DNA from: Methylotenera versatilis 7
GTDB taxonomy: Bacteria; Pseudomonadota; Gammaproteobacteria; Burkholderiales; Methylophilaceae
Direction of reading: 5' to 3'
Length of the DNA: 64,000 nucleotides
Assembly: GCF_000799165.1 (NCBI RefSeq)
Contig: NZ_JUGF01000002.1
Location: 1,421,954-1,485,953, forward strand
Below the pieces are notes generated by a model. It was not told the origin of the DNA. It did not search any database and saw nothing but the letters and a program-made list of their open reading frames with translations. The position numbers and the translations under genes were made by a program. Shown here piece after piece: positions 45,167-54,444 of this stretch (positions are counted from its first letter, which is position 1; every line of letters starts with the position of its first letter).

Positions 45167-46063
45167 ATGACACAGGAAGCCGGCAAAAACTTTAGATGCG
45201 GCACAGTCGCGATTGTTGGTCGTCCTAATGTTGGGAAATCGACATTACTTAACCATATTTTAGGCATGAAATTAGCGATTACCTCGCGCAAGGCTCAAAC
45301 CACGCGTCATCGTTTATTGGGGATTCATACCACCGACGATACGCAGTTTTTATTTGTGGACACGCCTGGCTTTCAGCAGAAACATTTAAATGCGCTCAAT
45401 AAAGGTTTGAATAAAACCGTGACACAAGTGCTGACCGAGGTGGATGTGGTGCTGTTTGTCATTGAACCAATGAAACTCGGCGAGGCAGACGAAAAGGTAT
45501 TGAGTTTATTGCCAAAAGATAAGCCAGTGCTATTGGTCGTGAATAAATCCGATTTGATGGGCGATAAAAATAATTTGTTGCCGTTGATTCAGGACTTTGA
45601 TTTGTTGCATCCGTTTGTCGGCATTATTCCTGTAAGCGCAAAGAAATCACTACACTTAGATGAGTTGTTGGAAACGACGCGCCAATACTTGCCTGAACAG
45701 CCTGCGATTTATGGCGAGGATGAGTTAACCGATAAAAACGAACGCTTTTTGGCGGCGGAACTCATTCGCGAGAAGATATTCAGATTATTAGGCGATGAGA
45801 TTCCATATTCAGTGACAGTGGAAATTGAAAAGTTTGAAACGGTTAAAAATCTGCGCCGTATTTTTGCCGCGATTATTGTGGATAAAGATAGCCAAAAACC
45901 GATGTTAATCGGTAAGAGTGGTGAGAAAATGAAACAAATTTCCACTGAAGCCCGTCAGGATATGGAAAAATTATTTGGCAGCAAAGTGTATCTGGAAACT
46001 TGGGTGAAAGTTAAAGGTGGCTGGGCAGATGACGAAAGGGCACTAAAAAGTCTAGGCTATTAG
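45167..46063 (+). CDS. era: GTPase Era
   Basis: Essential GTPase needed for 16S maturation and 30S assembly. 298 residues. G1 is VGRPNVGKSTLLNHILG near residue 17, G3 DTPGFQQKHLNAL, G4 VNKSDLMGD. The KH domain near the C-terminus has GKSGEKMKQISTEARQDMEKLF, which binds the 3' end of 16S RNA next to the anti-Shine-Dalgarno sequence. 22 bp after rnc, consistent with shared rRNA processing roles. Confidence 0.96.
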   Translation: MTQEAGKNFRCGTVAIVGRPNVGKSTLLNHILGMKLAITSRKAQTTRHRLLGIHTTDDTQFLFVDTPGFQQKHLNALNKGLNKTVTQVLTEVDVVLFVIEPMKLGEADEKVLSLLPKDKPVLLVVNKSDLMGDKNNLLPLIQDFDLLHPFVGIIPVSAKKSLHLDELLETTRQYLPEQPAIYGEDELTDKNERFLAAELIREKIFRLLGDEIPYSVTVEIEKFETVKNLRRIFAAIIVDKDSQKPMLIGKSGEKMKQISTEARQDMEKLFGSKVYLETWVKVKGGWADDERALKSLGY

Positions 46064-46130
46064 CTGACACAGCTTTAAAGTATATTGATTAAAATACTGA
46101 ATGTTAACGATAAGATTTGGGTTGTAAACG

Positions 46131-46595
46131 ATGTCTGAACACAATGTTTTTAATCTGCCGATTTATGGCAAGCCGATTGAGTTGGATGACGCCGGTATTT
46201 ATTACGCGATTAATCGCAAAACCGGCAGTATTAATAATGTCTTTCATTTGCTGTATGAAGATGATGACTGGTATTTATATCAGCTAAAAAATACAGGCAA
46301 GGATGGTGAAATGGGTTGGGTGATATTGGCCGATAATGGTGATTACCCGCTCAAAAGCTTGGCGACAGAAGACATTAAGCATTACTTTGATAAGCCAGAA
46401 TACGCCGAACCCAAAGGTGGCTGGCAGTTAATGCGTAATTCTCGCTATGGATTTGGTAAGTTTACGCCGATTCATGCAGAAGACGCGATCCAATACGCCA
46501 TGATTCTATTCTCAGGTACCGACATGCTAATGCCGCTATTGATTAAAAAAGCCGAAGATGAAGTCTTACAAAGTTTGAGTCAGTTAGAACGTTAA
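46131..46595 (+). CDS. Unknown protein between era and recO
   Basis: 154 residues, soluble, mixed alpha/beta and rich in aromatic residues. Notable are the tandem ELDDAGIYYAINRKTGS, LYEDDDWYLYQL, and a C-terminal AEDAIQYAMILFSGTDMLMPLL helix. The stop lies 2 bp before the recO start, so it is translationally linked to recO. I do not recognise the family; location suggests RNA or DNA maintenance but that is a guess. Confidence 0.75.
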   Translation: MSEHNVFNLPIYGKPIELDDAGIYYAINRKTGSINNVFHLLYEDDDWYLYQLKNTGKDGEMGWVILADNGDYPLKSLATEDIKHYFDKPEYAEPKGGWQLMRNSRYGFGKFTPIHAEDAIQYAMILFSGTDMLMPLLIKKAEDEVLQSLSQLER

Positions 46596-46597
46596 CT

Positions 46598-47374
46598 TTG
46601 GCTGTCGGATCAAACAATCAAAAATTAAGCGATCATCGGGTAGCAAATCAGCCGGTGTATGTTCTGCATACCTATCCTTTTAAAGAAACCAGCTTGGTGG
46701 TGGAGTTATTCAGCCAGCAGTTTGGGCGTACTGCAGCAGTCGCTAAAGGTGCACGCAGGCCACATTCCGCCATGCGTGGCATGTTGCAATCCTTTCAAAT
46801 GCTTTCAGGCGCATGGTCTGGTAAAAATGAGCTTAAAACTTTACATAGCTTAGACTGGCACGCTGGTTTAACGTTGATTAAAGGCGAAGCGCTGATGTGC
46901 GGCTTTTATATGAATGAGCTTTTGTTGCGCCTGTTGCCGCGCGAAGATGCACATGAAAGTTTGTTTGAATACTATGATGCCACGCTTAAAACGCTGGCCA
47001 GTGAACAAGATTCAGTGAGTAATCAAAGCCTGAATAATAGTAAAAACTTAGCCATTACCTTGCGCCGCTTTGAGCTTAAACTGTTACAGGAAATGGGTTA
47101 TGCCGTACCTTTGCTGACTGATGAAAATGATGTTGAGATTTCTGTCGATAAAAGCTATCGCTATGAGGCAGAGTACGGCGCATGTGAACTTGGTACCACC
47201 AAAAATGGCGTACAATTGAGCGGGTCAACGTTGCTGAATATGGCCAATGACGATTACACCGATAGCCAAACGCAAAATCAGAGCAAACAATTGATGCGCT
47301 ACTTGTTGGCGCATTATTTAGGCGACAAGCCCTTGCACACCAGACAATTGCTGATTGATTTACAAGGTTTATAA
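46598..47374 (+). CDS. recO: DNA repair protein RecO
   Basis: Recombination mediator that loads RecA with RecF/RecR. 258 residues from a TTG start; no in-frame ATG lies before the conserved VYVLHTYPFKETSLVVELFSQ segment, so TTG 46598 is the best option. The OB-fold N-terminus contains AKGARRPHSAMRGMLQSF, followed by the helical domain with LRRFELKLLQEMGY. The Zn-binding Cys cluster of some RecO proteins is not evident. Confidence 0.92.
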   Translation: MAVGSNNQKLSDHRVANQPVYVLHTYPFKETSLVVELFSQQFGRTAAVAKGARRPHSAMRGMLQSFQMLSGAWSGKNELKTLHSLDWHAGLTLIKGEALMCGFYMNELLLRLLPREDAHESLFEYYDATLKTLASEQDSVSNQSLNNSKNLAITLRRFELKLLQEMGYAVPLLTDENDVEISVDKSYRYEAEYGACELGTTKNGVQLSGSTLLNMANDDYTDSQTQNQSKQLMRYLLAHYLGDKPLHTRQLLIDLQGL

Positions 47375-47409
47375 GTTACTTTTTGTGATTTGATAATAGA
47401 AATTAAAAA

Positions 47410-48138
47410 ATGATTAAATTAGGTGTCAACATCGACCACGTCGCAACGATTCGCCAGGCGCGTGGCACTAAATATCCCAGCGTGGTGCAAGCGGCATTGC
47501 GGGCAGAGCAAGCTGGGGCAGATAGCATTACGCTACATTTGCGTGAAGATCGTCGCCATATGCAAGATGCCGATATCTTTGCGCTACGACCTTTGCTGCA
47601 AACCAAGATGAATTTAGAAGTAGCCGTGACCGATGAAATGATCGGTATCGCGTGCCAAGTGAAACCGCAAGATGTTTGTCTGGTACCAGAGCGTCGTGAA
47701 GAGCGCACCACAGAAGGTGGGCTGGATGTGGTGATGCATTTTGATAAAGTAAAAGCCGCCTGTGAAAAATTAGCCGCGCATGGCATTCGCGTTTCGCTTT
47801 TTATTGGTCCAGATATCGCACAGATTGACGCCGCTAAAAGAATGGGCGCGCCAGTGATTGAGTTACATACAGGTACTTTTGCAGACGCAGAAACCGATTC
47901 AGAAAAGGCAGTGGAATTGAATCGCATTCAACAGGCCGTTGCACATGCTAAAAAGCTGGGTTTAGTAGTCAATGCAGGTCATGGTTTGCACTATCACAAT
48001 GTGCATGAGATTGCCGAAATACAAGGGCTGGAAGAGCTTAATATTGGTCATGCAATTGTCGCGCATGCGATCTTCGTGGGCTGGGATAATGCGGTAGCTG
48101 AGATGAAATCGCTAATGAAAGAGTCTGCGCCAGCGTAG
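47410..48138 (+). CDS. pdxJ: Pyridoxine 5'-phosphate synthase
   Basis: Last step of DXP-dependent vitamin B6 synthesis, condensing 3-amino-1-hydroxyacetone phosphate with deoxyxylulose phosphate. 242 residues, TIM barrel. Signature [21 protein letters not shown] at the start, [14 protein letters not shown] near 46-59, GGLDVVMH near 102, and [14 protein letters not shown] near the phosphate site. The stop is 3 bp before the acpS start. Confidence 0.96.
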   Translation: MIKLGVNIDHVATIRQARGTKYPSVVQAALRAEQAGADSITLHLREDRRHMQDADIFALRPLLQTKMNLEVAVTDEMIGIACQVKPQDVCLVPERREERTTEGGLDVVMHFDKVKAACEKLAAHGIRVSLFIGPDIAQIDAAKRMGAPVIELHTGTFADAETDSEKAVELNRIQQAVAHAKKLGLVVNAGHGLHYHNVHEIAEIQGLEELNIGHAIVAHAIFVGWDNAVAEMKSLMKESAPA

Positions 48139-48141
48139 TTG

Positions 48142-48522
48142 ATGATGATTTTTGGAATCGGTACTGACATTGTAGAAGTGAGTCGAATCGAAGCTTCTAT
48201 TGCACAATTTGGTGATGATTTTGCCAAAAGAATACTGGCGGATAGTGAGTTTTCGAGTTATCAGAAATCGCAAATAAAGCCGCGCTTTCTGGCTAAACGA
48301 TTTGCAGCAAAAGAGGCTTTTTCAAAAGCGCTTGGCACAGGTTTACGTGCACCAGCCACTTTTCAGAATATCGCGGTTTCGCATGATGCTTTAGGTAAAC
48401 CAATATTGGTTTTAGCGGCAGAGTTAGAGGCACTGTTGTTAGCCAAAAATATCACGCAAACGCATATCAGTATCAGTGATGAAAAGAACCTGGCGGCAGC
48501 TTTCGTCATACTGGAAACATGA
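48142..48522 (+). CDS. acpS: Holo-[acyl-carrier-protein] synthase
   Basis: Transfers phosphopantetheine from CoA to ACP. 126 residues from ATG 48142 (a TTG at 48139 and an ATG at 48145 are alternatives). Mg-binding GIGTDIVEVSRIE is at the N-terminus and FLAKRFAAKEAFSKALGTG near 50-68. The stop overlaps the tcdA start by 4 bp (ATGA). pdxJ-acpS pairing is conserved. Confidence 0.95.
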   Translation: MMIFGIGTDIVEVSRIEASIAQFGDDFAKRILADSEFSSYQKSQIKPRFLAKRFAAKEAFSKALGTGLRAPATFQNIAVSHDALGKPILVLAAELEALLLAKNITQTHISISDEKNLAAAFVILET

Positions 48523-49325
48523 CAGACGAATTGGATTTTGAGCGCCGTTTTGGTGGCGTAAAGCGACTGTATGGCGAAACAGGGTTAAAAAAACTCAATG
48601 CCGCGCATGTTGTTGTGGTTGGTATTGGCGGCGTAGGAAGTTGGGCCGCCGAAGCGCTGGCACGCAATGCGGTGGGGGCAATTACACTGATTGACTTGGA
48701 TAATATCGCGGAGAGTAACGTGAATCGCCAATTACATGCAGTGGACGGCGCATTTGGTAAAGCGAAAGTCAGCGCGATGCGGGAACGTATTTTAACGATC
48801 AGTCCACTTTGTGTTGTACGCGAAATTGAAGATTTTATTACGCCTCAAAATATTACAACAATATTGAGCTTTGAATGTGACGTAATAGTGGATTGTATTG
48901 ACGACGCGCAGGCTAAAGTCGCTTTGGCAGATTTTTGTAAGCGCAAGCAAACACCACTTATCATGGCCGGAAGCGCAGGCGGGCGACTTGACCCAACACG
49001 TATTCAGGTGGCAGATTTAGCGCAGGTAACAGGCGATAGGCTTTTATCCAAAGTGCGTAATCAATTGCGACGTGATCATGGTTTTCCTAAAGCAACTAAT
49101 ACTAAAAAATCTGCAAAATTTGGCATTGATTGTGTTTTTTCTGATGAACAAGTCATTAAGCCCGATTCAAGCAAAGCAAATACATCTGGAATAGAAGGTG
49201 TGTGTGAAATCGACTCTACTTCAATCACCGGATTAAATTGTGCGGGTTATGGTTCAAGCGTTTGCGTTACCGCACCATTTGGATTTGCCGCTGCACAATC
49301 AGCAATCAAAAAAGTCCTGCTTTAA
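48519..49325 (+). CDS. tcdA: tRNA threonylcarbamoyladenosine dehydratase (TcdA/CsdL)
   Basis: E1-like ATP-dependent enzyme that cyclises t6A37 in tRNA. 268 residues with a ThiF/MoeB fold: FERRFGGVKRLYGETGLKKL, the Rossmann loop VVGIGGVGSWAAEALARN near residue 33, DLDNIAESNVNRQLHA near 60, and DCIDDAQAKVAL near 125. It lacks the catalytic Cys and zinc motifs of ThiF. Translationally coupled to acpS; a gap of almost 190 bp and a Pho box precede ppk. Confidence 0.92.
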   Translation: MTDELDFERRFGGVKRLYGETGLKKLNAAHVVVVGIGGVGSWAAEALARNAVGAITLIDLDNIAESNVNRQLHAVDGAFGKAKVSAMRERILTISPLCVVREIEDFITPQNITTILSFECDVIVDCIDDAQAKVALADFCKRKQTPLIMAGSAGGRLDPTRIQVADLAQVTGDRLLSKVRNQLRRDHGFPKATNTKKSAKFGIDCVFSDEQVIKPDSSKANTSGIEGVCEIDSTSITGLNCAGYGSSVCVTAPFGFAAAQSAIKKVLL

Positions 49326-49470
49326 TCTACTTTGATTTAAATGTCGTTGTGTAAAAAATAGTCACTTAATAGTGACTAATATCTCTGTGCAATGCAGGCG
49401 TTAAATATTGCGCTGACAATTGCCTAAAAATAAACATAGCTTATCGGCCAAACGTGCAGGTTTCACAAAA

Positions 49471-49510
49471 CTGTCATAATAAAGCAGGAAATCTGTCATA
49501 AGATATTCAC
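49471..49510 (+). promoter_or_regulatory. Tandem Pho box reaching the ppk start codon
   Basis: Heptamers at an exact 11-bp period: CTGTCAT (49471), degenerate AAGCAGG (49482), CTGTCAT (49493), TATTCAC (49504). Two are perfect consensus matches. The array ends 2 bp before the ATG at 49513. Confidence 0.65.
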
Positions 49511-49512
49511 CT

Positions 49513-51591
49513 ATGATAATGCCAACTCCCAAGCTACTTGATCGCGATTTAAGTATCCTCAGTTTTAACCGACGCGTATTATGTTTAGCGCAACGTCAGG
49601 ATTATCCCTTATTGGAACGTTTGAAATTTTTATGCATTGTTGCTTCCAATTTGGATGAATTTTTTGAGGTGCGCATGGAAGCACAATTAGATGCCATGCA
49701 GCGTCACATTAAAAAAGGTGTGGTGACGGTGAGTAGTTTTAATGCAGTATCGGAGCAGGCACATGCATTAATTGCGCATCAATATGCAATTTTTAACGAT
49801 GAGTTGATGCCTGCTTTAAAGCAGGCTGGTGTAAATATTGTGGCGGGGCATGAGCGCACAGAAGAGCAAAAAAAATGGGTCGCCAAGTATTTTGAGGATA
49901 ATGTAAAGCCATTATTGCTGCCGATTGCCTTGGATCGCGCACATCCATTTCCCTTGGTTGCCAGTAAAGCATTGCATTTTATTGTAGAACTAGCACCAGA
50001 CAAGCCTGATAGCGCATCGAGCATTAATATTATCCGAGTGCCGCGTATTTTGCCAAGAGTGATGCAATTGCCAAATGATGGCGGAACACAGCAGCACTTT
50101 GTGACTTTGACCAGTATTATTGCAGCACATTTACCTGATTTATTTGGGCAGAAACCGCTATTAAGTTACTCCCAGTTTAGAGTGACACGTCATTCAGATT
50201 TAGATTTGGATGAAGATGATATTCATGATTTGCCAAAGGCATTGCGTCAAGAACTAGCGCAGCGGCCATTTGGTGAAGCCGTGCGTTTAGAGGTTTCGCA
50301 AAGTTGCGTGGCGCATTTGTCTGAATTTTTACTCACCGAATTCAATTTAACCACTGCATCACTTTACCCTGTACAAGGTCCTGTCAATTTAGGGCGACTC
50401 ATTCAACTCACTGGTTTAGCGCATGGCGTTGATTCAGATGGTCGAGATTTGGCTTTTGTACCTTTTCAACCTGTTTGGCCTAAAGACTTAAACCCGGAAG
50501 AATCATTTTTTACCCAACTTAAACAAAAAAATGTGCTGATTCATCGGCCTTATGAAAGCTTTGAAGCGGTAATCAAGTTTTTACATGAGGCGGTGCATGA
50601 TCCAAAAGTACTAGCGATTCACCAGACGATTTACCGCATAGGTAGCGATCCGCGCATGCTTAATTTGCTGCAAGAGGCCGTGCGACGCGGCAAAGAGGTG
50701 TTGGTGGTAGTCGAAATCAAAGCGCGTTTTGATGAGGAAACCAATATTAACTGGGCGGAGTCATTGGAAGCGATTGGTGCGCAGATTGTTTACGGCATGG
50801 TTGGCTTAAAAACACATGGAAAAATGTTGTTGGTGATGCGCCAGGAAGGTAAACGGATTAAGCGCTATGCACATGTTTCAACCGGTAATTACAACGCAAA
50901 TACCGCAAAACTGTACACGGATATTTGCATGCTCACTAGCAACTTAACGCTCACGCGCGAGATAGAGTATGTGTTCAGGCATTTGACCAGCCAAGTTGCT
51001 TTGCCGCGCATGCGCCAGTTATTGGTAGCGCCGTTTAATTTACAAGCGACCATGTTGCGGCGAATTTCTGCTGCAAAACGTGCTTGTATGTTGGGCGGGC
51101 AAGCAAAAATCATCGCAAAAATGAATTCCTTAACGGATGAAGTGCTTGTTAAAGCCTTAATTAGCGCTGCGCAACAGGGTGTTACGATTGATTTAATTAT
51201 TCGTGGCGCTTGTATTTTGCCGATTGATGCGCCCGGCGTAAATGGTCGTATTCATGTGCGTTCAATTGTCGGGCGGTTTTTAGAGCATTCACGTATTTTC
51301 TATTTTGAGATTAATCCGTTAAAAGGCAACCCAATAAAACGCATGTGGTTATCCAGTGCTGACTGGATGAGTCGTAACATGATTCGCCGTGTGGAGATTG
51401 CATGGCCAATTCTCGATGGTGAGTTGCAATCACGCGTGATGCAGGAATGCTTATTGCCTTATTTGGACGATACAGAAGATGCTTGGGTACTTGCTGAAAA
51501 TGGCGCATATCAGCAACTGGATATGCAAAATATTAGCCATAGTAAACGCTTAAGTACGCAGAAAAAATTAATACAAACTTATACTAATTGA
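49513..51591 (+). CDS. ppk: Polyphosphate kinase 1
   Basis: Reversibly polymerises ATP gamma-phosphate into polyphosphate. 692 residues, normal for PPK1. N-terminal LDRDLSILSFNRRVL; the autophosphorylated His is in YAHVSTGNYNANTAKLYTDI near residue 455, and the second phospholipase-D-like half follows with the IIRGACILPIDAPG stretch. Upstream Pho half-sites suggest induction on phosphate starvation. sixA follows and ppx is 1.3 kb away. Confidence 0.96.
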   Translation: MIMPTPKLLDRDLSILSFNRRVLCLAQRQDYPLLERLKFLCIVASNLDEFFEVRMEAQLDAMQRHIKKGVVTVSSFNAVSEQAHALIAHQYAIFNDELMPALKQAGVNIVAGHERTEEQKKWVAKYFEDNVKPLLLPIALDRAHPFPLVASKALHFIVELAPDKPDSASSINIIRVPRILPRVMQLPNDGGTQQHFVTLTSIIAAHLPDLFGQKPLLSYSQFRVTRHSDLDLDEDDIHDLPKALRQELAQRPFGEAVRLEVSQSCVAHLSEFLLTEFNLTTASLYPVQGPVNLGRLIQLTGLAHGVDSDGRDLAFVPFQPVWPKDLNPEESFFTQLKQKNVLIHRPYESFEAVIKFLHEAVHDPKVLAIHQTIYRIGSDPRMLNLLQEAVRRGKEVLVVVEIKARFDEETNINWAESLEAIGAQIVYGMVGLKTHGKMLLVMRQEGKRIKRYAHVSTGNYNANTAKLYTDICMLTSNLTLTREIEYVFRHLTSQVALPRMRQLLVAPFNLQATMLRRISAAKRACMLGGQAKIIAKMNSLTDEVLVKALISAAQQGVTIDLIIRGACILPIDAPGVNGRIHVRSIVGRFLEHSRIFYFEINPLKGNPIKRMWLSSADWMSRNMIRRVEIAWPILDGELQSRVMQECLLPYLDDTEDAWVLAENGAYQQLDMQNISHSKRLSTQKKLIQTYTN

Positions 51592-51625
51592 ATATTGCAA
51601 TAGTAAATGTTGCAACAAATGAAAA

Positions 51626-52192
51626 ATGATTAAAAAACTACCTAGACTTCAATTTGATAACATTCTTGTCTGGCGCCACGCAGAGGCCGAAATAGCTAAT
51701 TTTGACCTGGGTGAAAATGATGAAATAAGGCAATTAACCCACAAAGGACACGGACACGCCAAACGTATAGCGCGTTGGCTAAAAAAACATTTGCCCGACG
51801 ATACGATATTGATTTGCAGCCCGGCTTTACGTGCATTACAAACTGCTGAGACATTGGATTATAAAATTCAATTACAGGATAGCTTAAAACCTAGTGCTAG
51901 TCTGGCGGATGTTTTGGCTGCTTTAGTGAAAATTCAAAACCAATTAAATCAGCAAAGTCCAAAAAATCAGCAAAAAAATGTATTAATCGTTGGTCATCAG
52001 CCTTGGATGGGACAACTGGTCGCTTATTTATTTGACCAATCCATAAATGATGCACAAAAAATGAATCCTGAAATTAATATCAGCATAAAAAAAGGCGCAG
52101 TATGGTGGCTACGCCTTCATTCAACTGAACATACAATTACTGTACATCAGCAATATAGATTACTCACTGTGCAAACGCCGAGTTTGCTATAA
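51626..52192 (+). CDS. sixA: Phosphohistidine phosphatase SixA-like
   Basis: 188-residue histidine-phosphatase-superfamily protein. The catalytic Arg-His is in ILVWRHAEAEIANFDLG near residue 15, with the partner His in VLIVGHQPWMGQLVAYLF near 112 and ICSPALRALQTAETL between. SixA removes phosphate from histidine, and PPK1 works through a phosphohistidine, so the pairing is suggestive (inference). It sits 34 bp after ppk, and a convergent gene follows. Confidence 0.88.
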   Translation: MIKKLPRLQFDNILVWRHAEAEIANFDLGENDEIRQLTHKGHGHAKRIARWLKKHLPDDTILICSPALRALQTAETLDYKIQLQDSLKPSASLADVLAALVKIQNQLNQQSPKNQQKNVLIVGHQPWMGQLVAYLFDQSINDAQKMNPEINISIKKGAVWWLRLHSTEHTITVHQQYRLLTVQTPSLL

Positions 52193-52243
52193 CGATTACA
52201 GATAAATCGTTAATTTAGAATGTTAATAGGTAAGCGTCCTCTT

Positions 52244-52735
52244 TCAATCTTTTTTATTCGGTCTACCAGTTTTAATCACAGGAATTTTAGCCAAAGTGGT
52301 TTTAAGCGTATTGTCAGACATTGCAGCCAATAGTTTAATGCCAGCACGTAATAATTCACTTTTCTTAGCCGGTTGACCTAAAGAAGTTAAGCGTGCTTTA
52401 AGTAAAGCGATTTGCGCGTATTCATCTTTAGGCATCGTGAAGCTATCACGCTCCATTTTTACTTTATCCGATTTCGGTTTTTTGTCGTCTTTTTTACTGT
52501 CCTTTTTGCCTGCATCTGTTTTTGCTGATGCAGCTGGTTTTGTACTTGTATTTAGTGGCGCAGTTTTTGGTTTGGTAGCGGCAGCGACTGTCGCTTTTGC
52601 CTGTGGCTTAGCGGTAACTTTTGGCGCAGCAGTTGAGGCTACGGTTTTTTCAATGGCTGGGCTTGTTAATGGCGCTTTGGGTGGTGCAGGTTTTAGGCCT
52701 AGTGCTTGCGCTTGCATTGGTGAGATTTTAGACAT
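52244..52735 (-). CDS. Ala/Lys/Pro-rich protein with C-terminal ribbon-helix-helix-like domain
   Basis: 163 residues in two parts. Residues 15-95 are low-complexity, Ala/Lys/Pro/Thr-rich and strongly basic, like histone H1/AlgP-type tails. Residues 96-145 look like a ribbon-helix-helix DNA-binding fold: a strand DSFTMP, helix KDEYAQIALLKARLTSLG, then helix KKSELLRAGIKLLAAM. AGGAG precedes the start. It lies between sixA and ppx in the polyphosphate cluster, downstream of ppx on the same strand. A role in organising nucleoid or polyP granules is conceivable but unproven. Confidence 0.7.
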   Translation of the reverse strand: MSKISPMQAQALGLKPAPPKAPLTSPAIEKTVASTAAPKVTAKPQAKATVAAATKPKTAPLNTSTKPAASAKTDAGKKDSKKDDKKPKSDKVKMERDSFTMPKDEYAQIALLKARLTSLGQPAKKSELLRAGIKLLAAMSDNTLKTTLAKIPVIKTGRPNKKD

Positions 52736-52804
52736 ATACAGACTCCTTTAATAAGCATTAAGTTGATGGTGCTTTTTAAAATCAGTATGGCTATGTATTT
52801 TAAA

Positions 52805-52831
52805 AAACAGTGTAAACAGTTTATACTGTTT
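52805..52831. promoter_or_regulatory. Repeat/inverted-repeat operator candidate before the RHH gene
   Basis: AAACAGT at 52805 and again at 52814 (9-bp period), then inverted ACTGTTT at 52825-52831. This fits multi-copy binding by an RHH dimer and suggests autoregulation. A TTGACA hexamer for the minus strand lies at 52840-52845. Confidence 0.5.
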
Positions 52832-52899
52832 ATTTTGCATGTCAAATAATTTTAATTGCGTTAAATCATGTAGTTAAAGGCAGTTGGTTTGTGTGGCCA

Positions 52900-54444
52900 T
52901 TAATCTGGCGTAGAAACAACCAGGCTCCAATTGGTTTTTTGCCATGCCAGAACTTCTTCTTCCAATAAATAGCAAGTTTGCGGAAAAGCTTGTTGCCATG
53001 AGCTTGGCAGGCTTAAAAAGAATGTATTTCCGGCGCGTTCAAGGCGGATATTCTTGAGTACAGGCATATTGCGCGAGTGGCAGAAAATAACGGCTAATCT
53101 TAATGCCAGCAATTTGGTAATAAAGTGCTCGTCATTAAAGTCCGCTTCCAGCTTTTTAAGTTTGCCGTAATGACCTAAAACCAATAAGCTTAAGGCATGC
53201 AGTTCGCTTTGTGAAAAGCCCATCAGTTCCGTATTGTCTAAAATGTACGCGCCATGTTTTTGTGATTCATTATGAGAAATAGAGGTGCCAATTTCATGAC
53301 ATAGCGCAGCCCAGCCTAATATCTGTCTTGGTTTGGTCTGCTCCAGTCTGCTTAATTCATGTGGCTGGTGGGCGGATTTTTGTAATGCAGGTGACACTGC
53401 ATCAAAAAATCCCAGCGCTACTTTTTCGACGTTTTGTGCGTGCTTCATATTGACGCCAAAACGTGTCGTTAAACGCGCGATAGAGGCGCCACACAAATCT
53501 ATGGGCGTATCGCTTTCTTCATTCATCATGTCATATAGCAGGCCGTGGCGCAGTGCACCTTTTGCCACGACTAATGAATCGAGTTTCAGTAAATCGAATA
53601 TGCCGATTAAAATGCTTAAACCGCCGCCAATAACTGCTTTTCGATCTTCTTTTAATCCCATTAAGTCTAGTTTATCAGCCGTTTTCGCTTTAACCAGTTG
53701 GCTGCGAAGCCACGCCAAACCTTCACGTGTAATTTTATTTTCATCAAATCCGGCATAACCTAAAACTTCTGCCACTGCACCCACCGTGCCGGATGCGCCA
53801 TAAGCGACATCCCATTGGCTGCGTTGATAAGTTGACGCTACGGCGTCCAAAAAGGATTCTGCAGCTATTTCTGCGCGTTGCAGATTTTTATCGGTCAGTT
53901 GACCATCAGCAAAGTATTTGAGCGACCATGCAACTGAGCCGACACGAAGTGAATCCGTGGTTTCTGCATCTAAATGCTGGCCTAAGATAAACTCGGTTGA
54001 GCGGCCGCCAATATCAATCACCAGGCGCTTTTCGTTCGATTGTGGCAGTAAACGGCTGACGCCTTGATAAATCAGGCGAGCTTCTTCTACGCCAGAAATA
54101 ACTTCTATATCAAACCCCAAGGCTTTTTTGGCCAACTGAATAAATTCATCGCGGTTTTTGGCTTCGCGTAAGGTTTGTGTGGCAACCGCACGGACATGAT
54201 GTTTAGGGAAGTCTTTTAACGTTTCACCAAAACGCGCCAAACATTTAAGCCCGCGCTCGATTGCTTCTGGCTTTAAGTTGCGCTCTTCATCTAAATCACC
54301 ACCTTGGCGTACGGTTTCTTTTAAATAATCGACACGTTGAATGTGACCATTTTCATAACGGCCAATTTCCAGCCGGAAACTGTTGGAGCCCAAATCTACG
54401 GCGGCTAGTAGCGTTTCGTTAGAAACAATATTATCGTTTTTCAT
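52900..54444 (-). CDS. ppx: Exopolyphosphatase (Ppx/GppA family)
   Basis: Releases phosphate from polyphosphate ends (and/or hydrolyses pppGpp). 514 residues. The ASKHA ATPase-like fold has LLAAVDLGSNSFRLEIGRYENG near the N-terminus, VISGVEEARLIYQGVSR near 130-146, LVIDIGGRSTEFILG near 159, and GASGTVGAVAEVL near 216. The C-terminal HD-like domain includes LCHEIGTSISH. It is in the opposite orientation to ppk and separated from it by sixA and the RHH gene. Confidence 0.95.
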   Translation of the reverse strand: MKNDNIVSNETLLAAVDLGSNSFRLEIGRYENGHIQRVDYLKETVRQGGDLDEERNLKPEAIERGLKCLARFGETLKDFPKHHVRAVATQTLREAKNRDEFIQLAKKALGFDIEVISGVEEARLIYQGVSRLLPQSNEKRLVIDIGGRSTEFILGQHLDAETTDSLRVGSVAWSLKYFADGQLTDKNLQRAEIAAESFLDAVASTYQRSQWDVAYGASGTVGAVAEVLGYAGFDENKITREGLAWLRSQLVKAKTADKLDLMGLKEDRKAVIGGGLSILIGIFDLLKLDSLVVAKGALRHGLLYDMMNEESDTPIDLCGASIARLTTRFGVNMKHAQNVEKVALGFFDAVSPALQKSAHQPHELSRLEQTKPRQILGWAALCHEIGTSISHNESQKHGAYILDNTELMGFSQSELHALSLLVLGHYGKLKKLEADFNDEHFITKLLALRLAVIFCHSRNMPVLKNIRLERAGNTFFLSLPSSWQQAFPQTCYLLEEEVLAWQKTNWSLVVSTPD

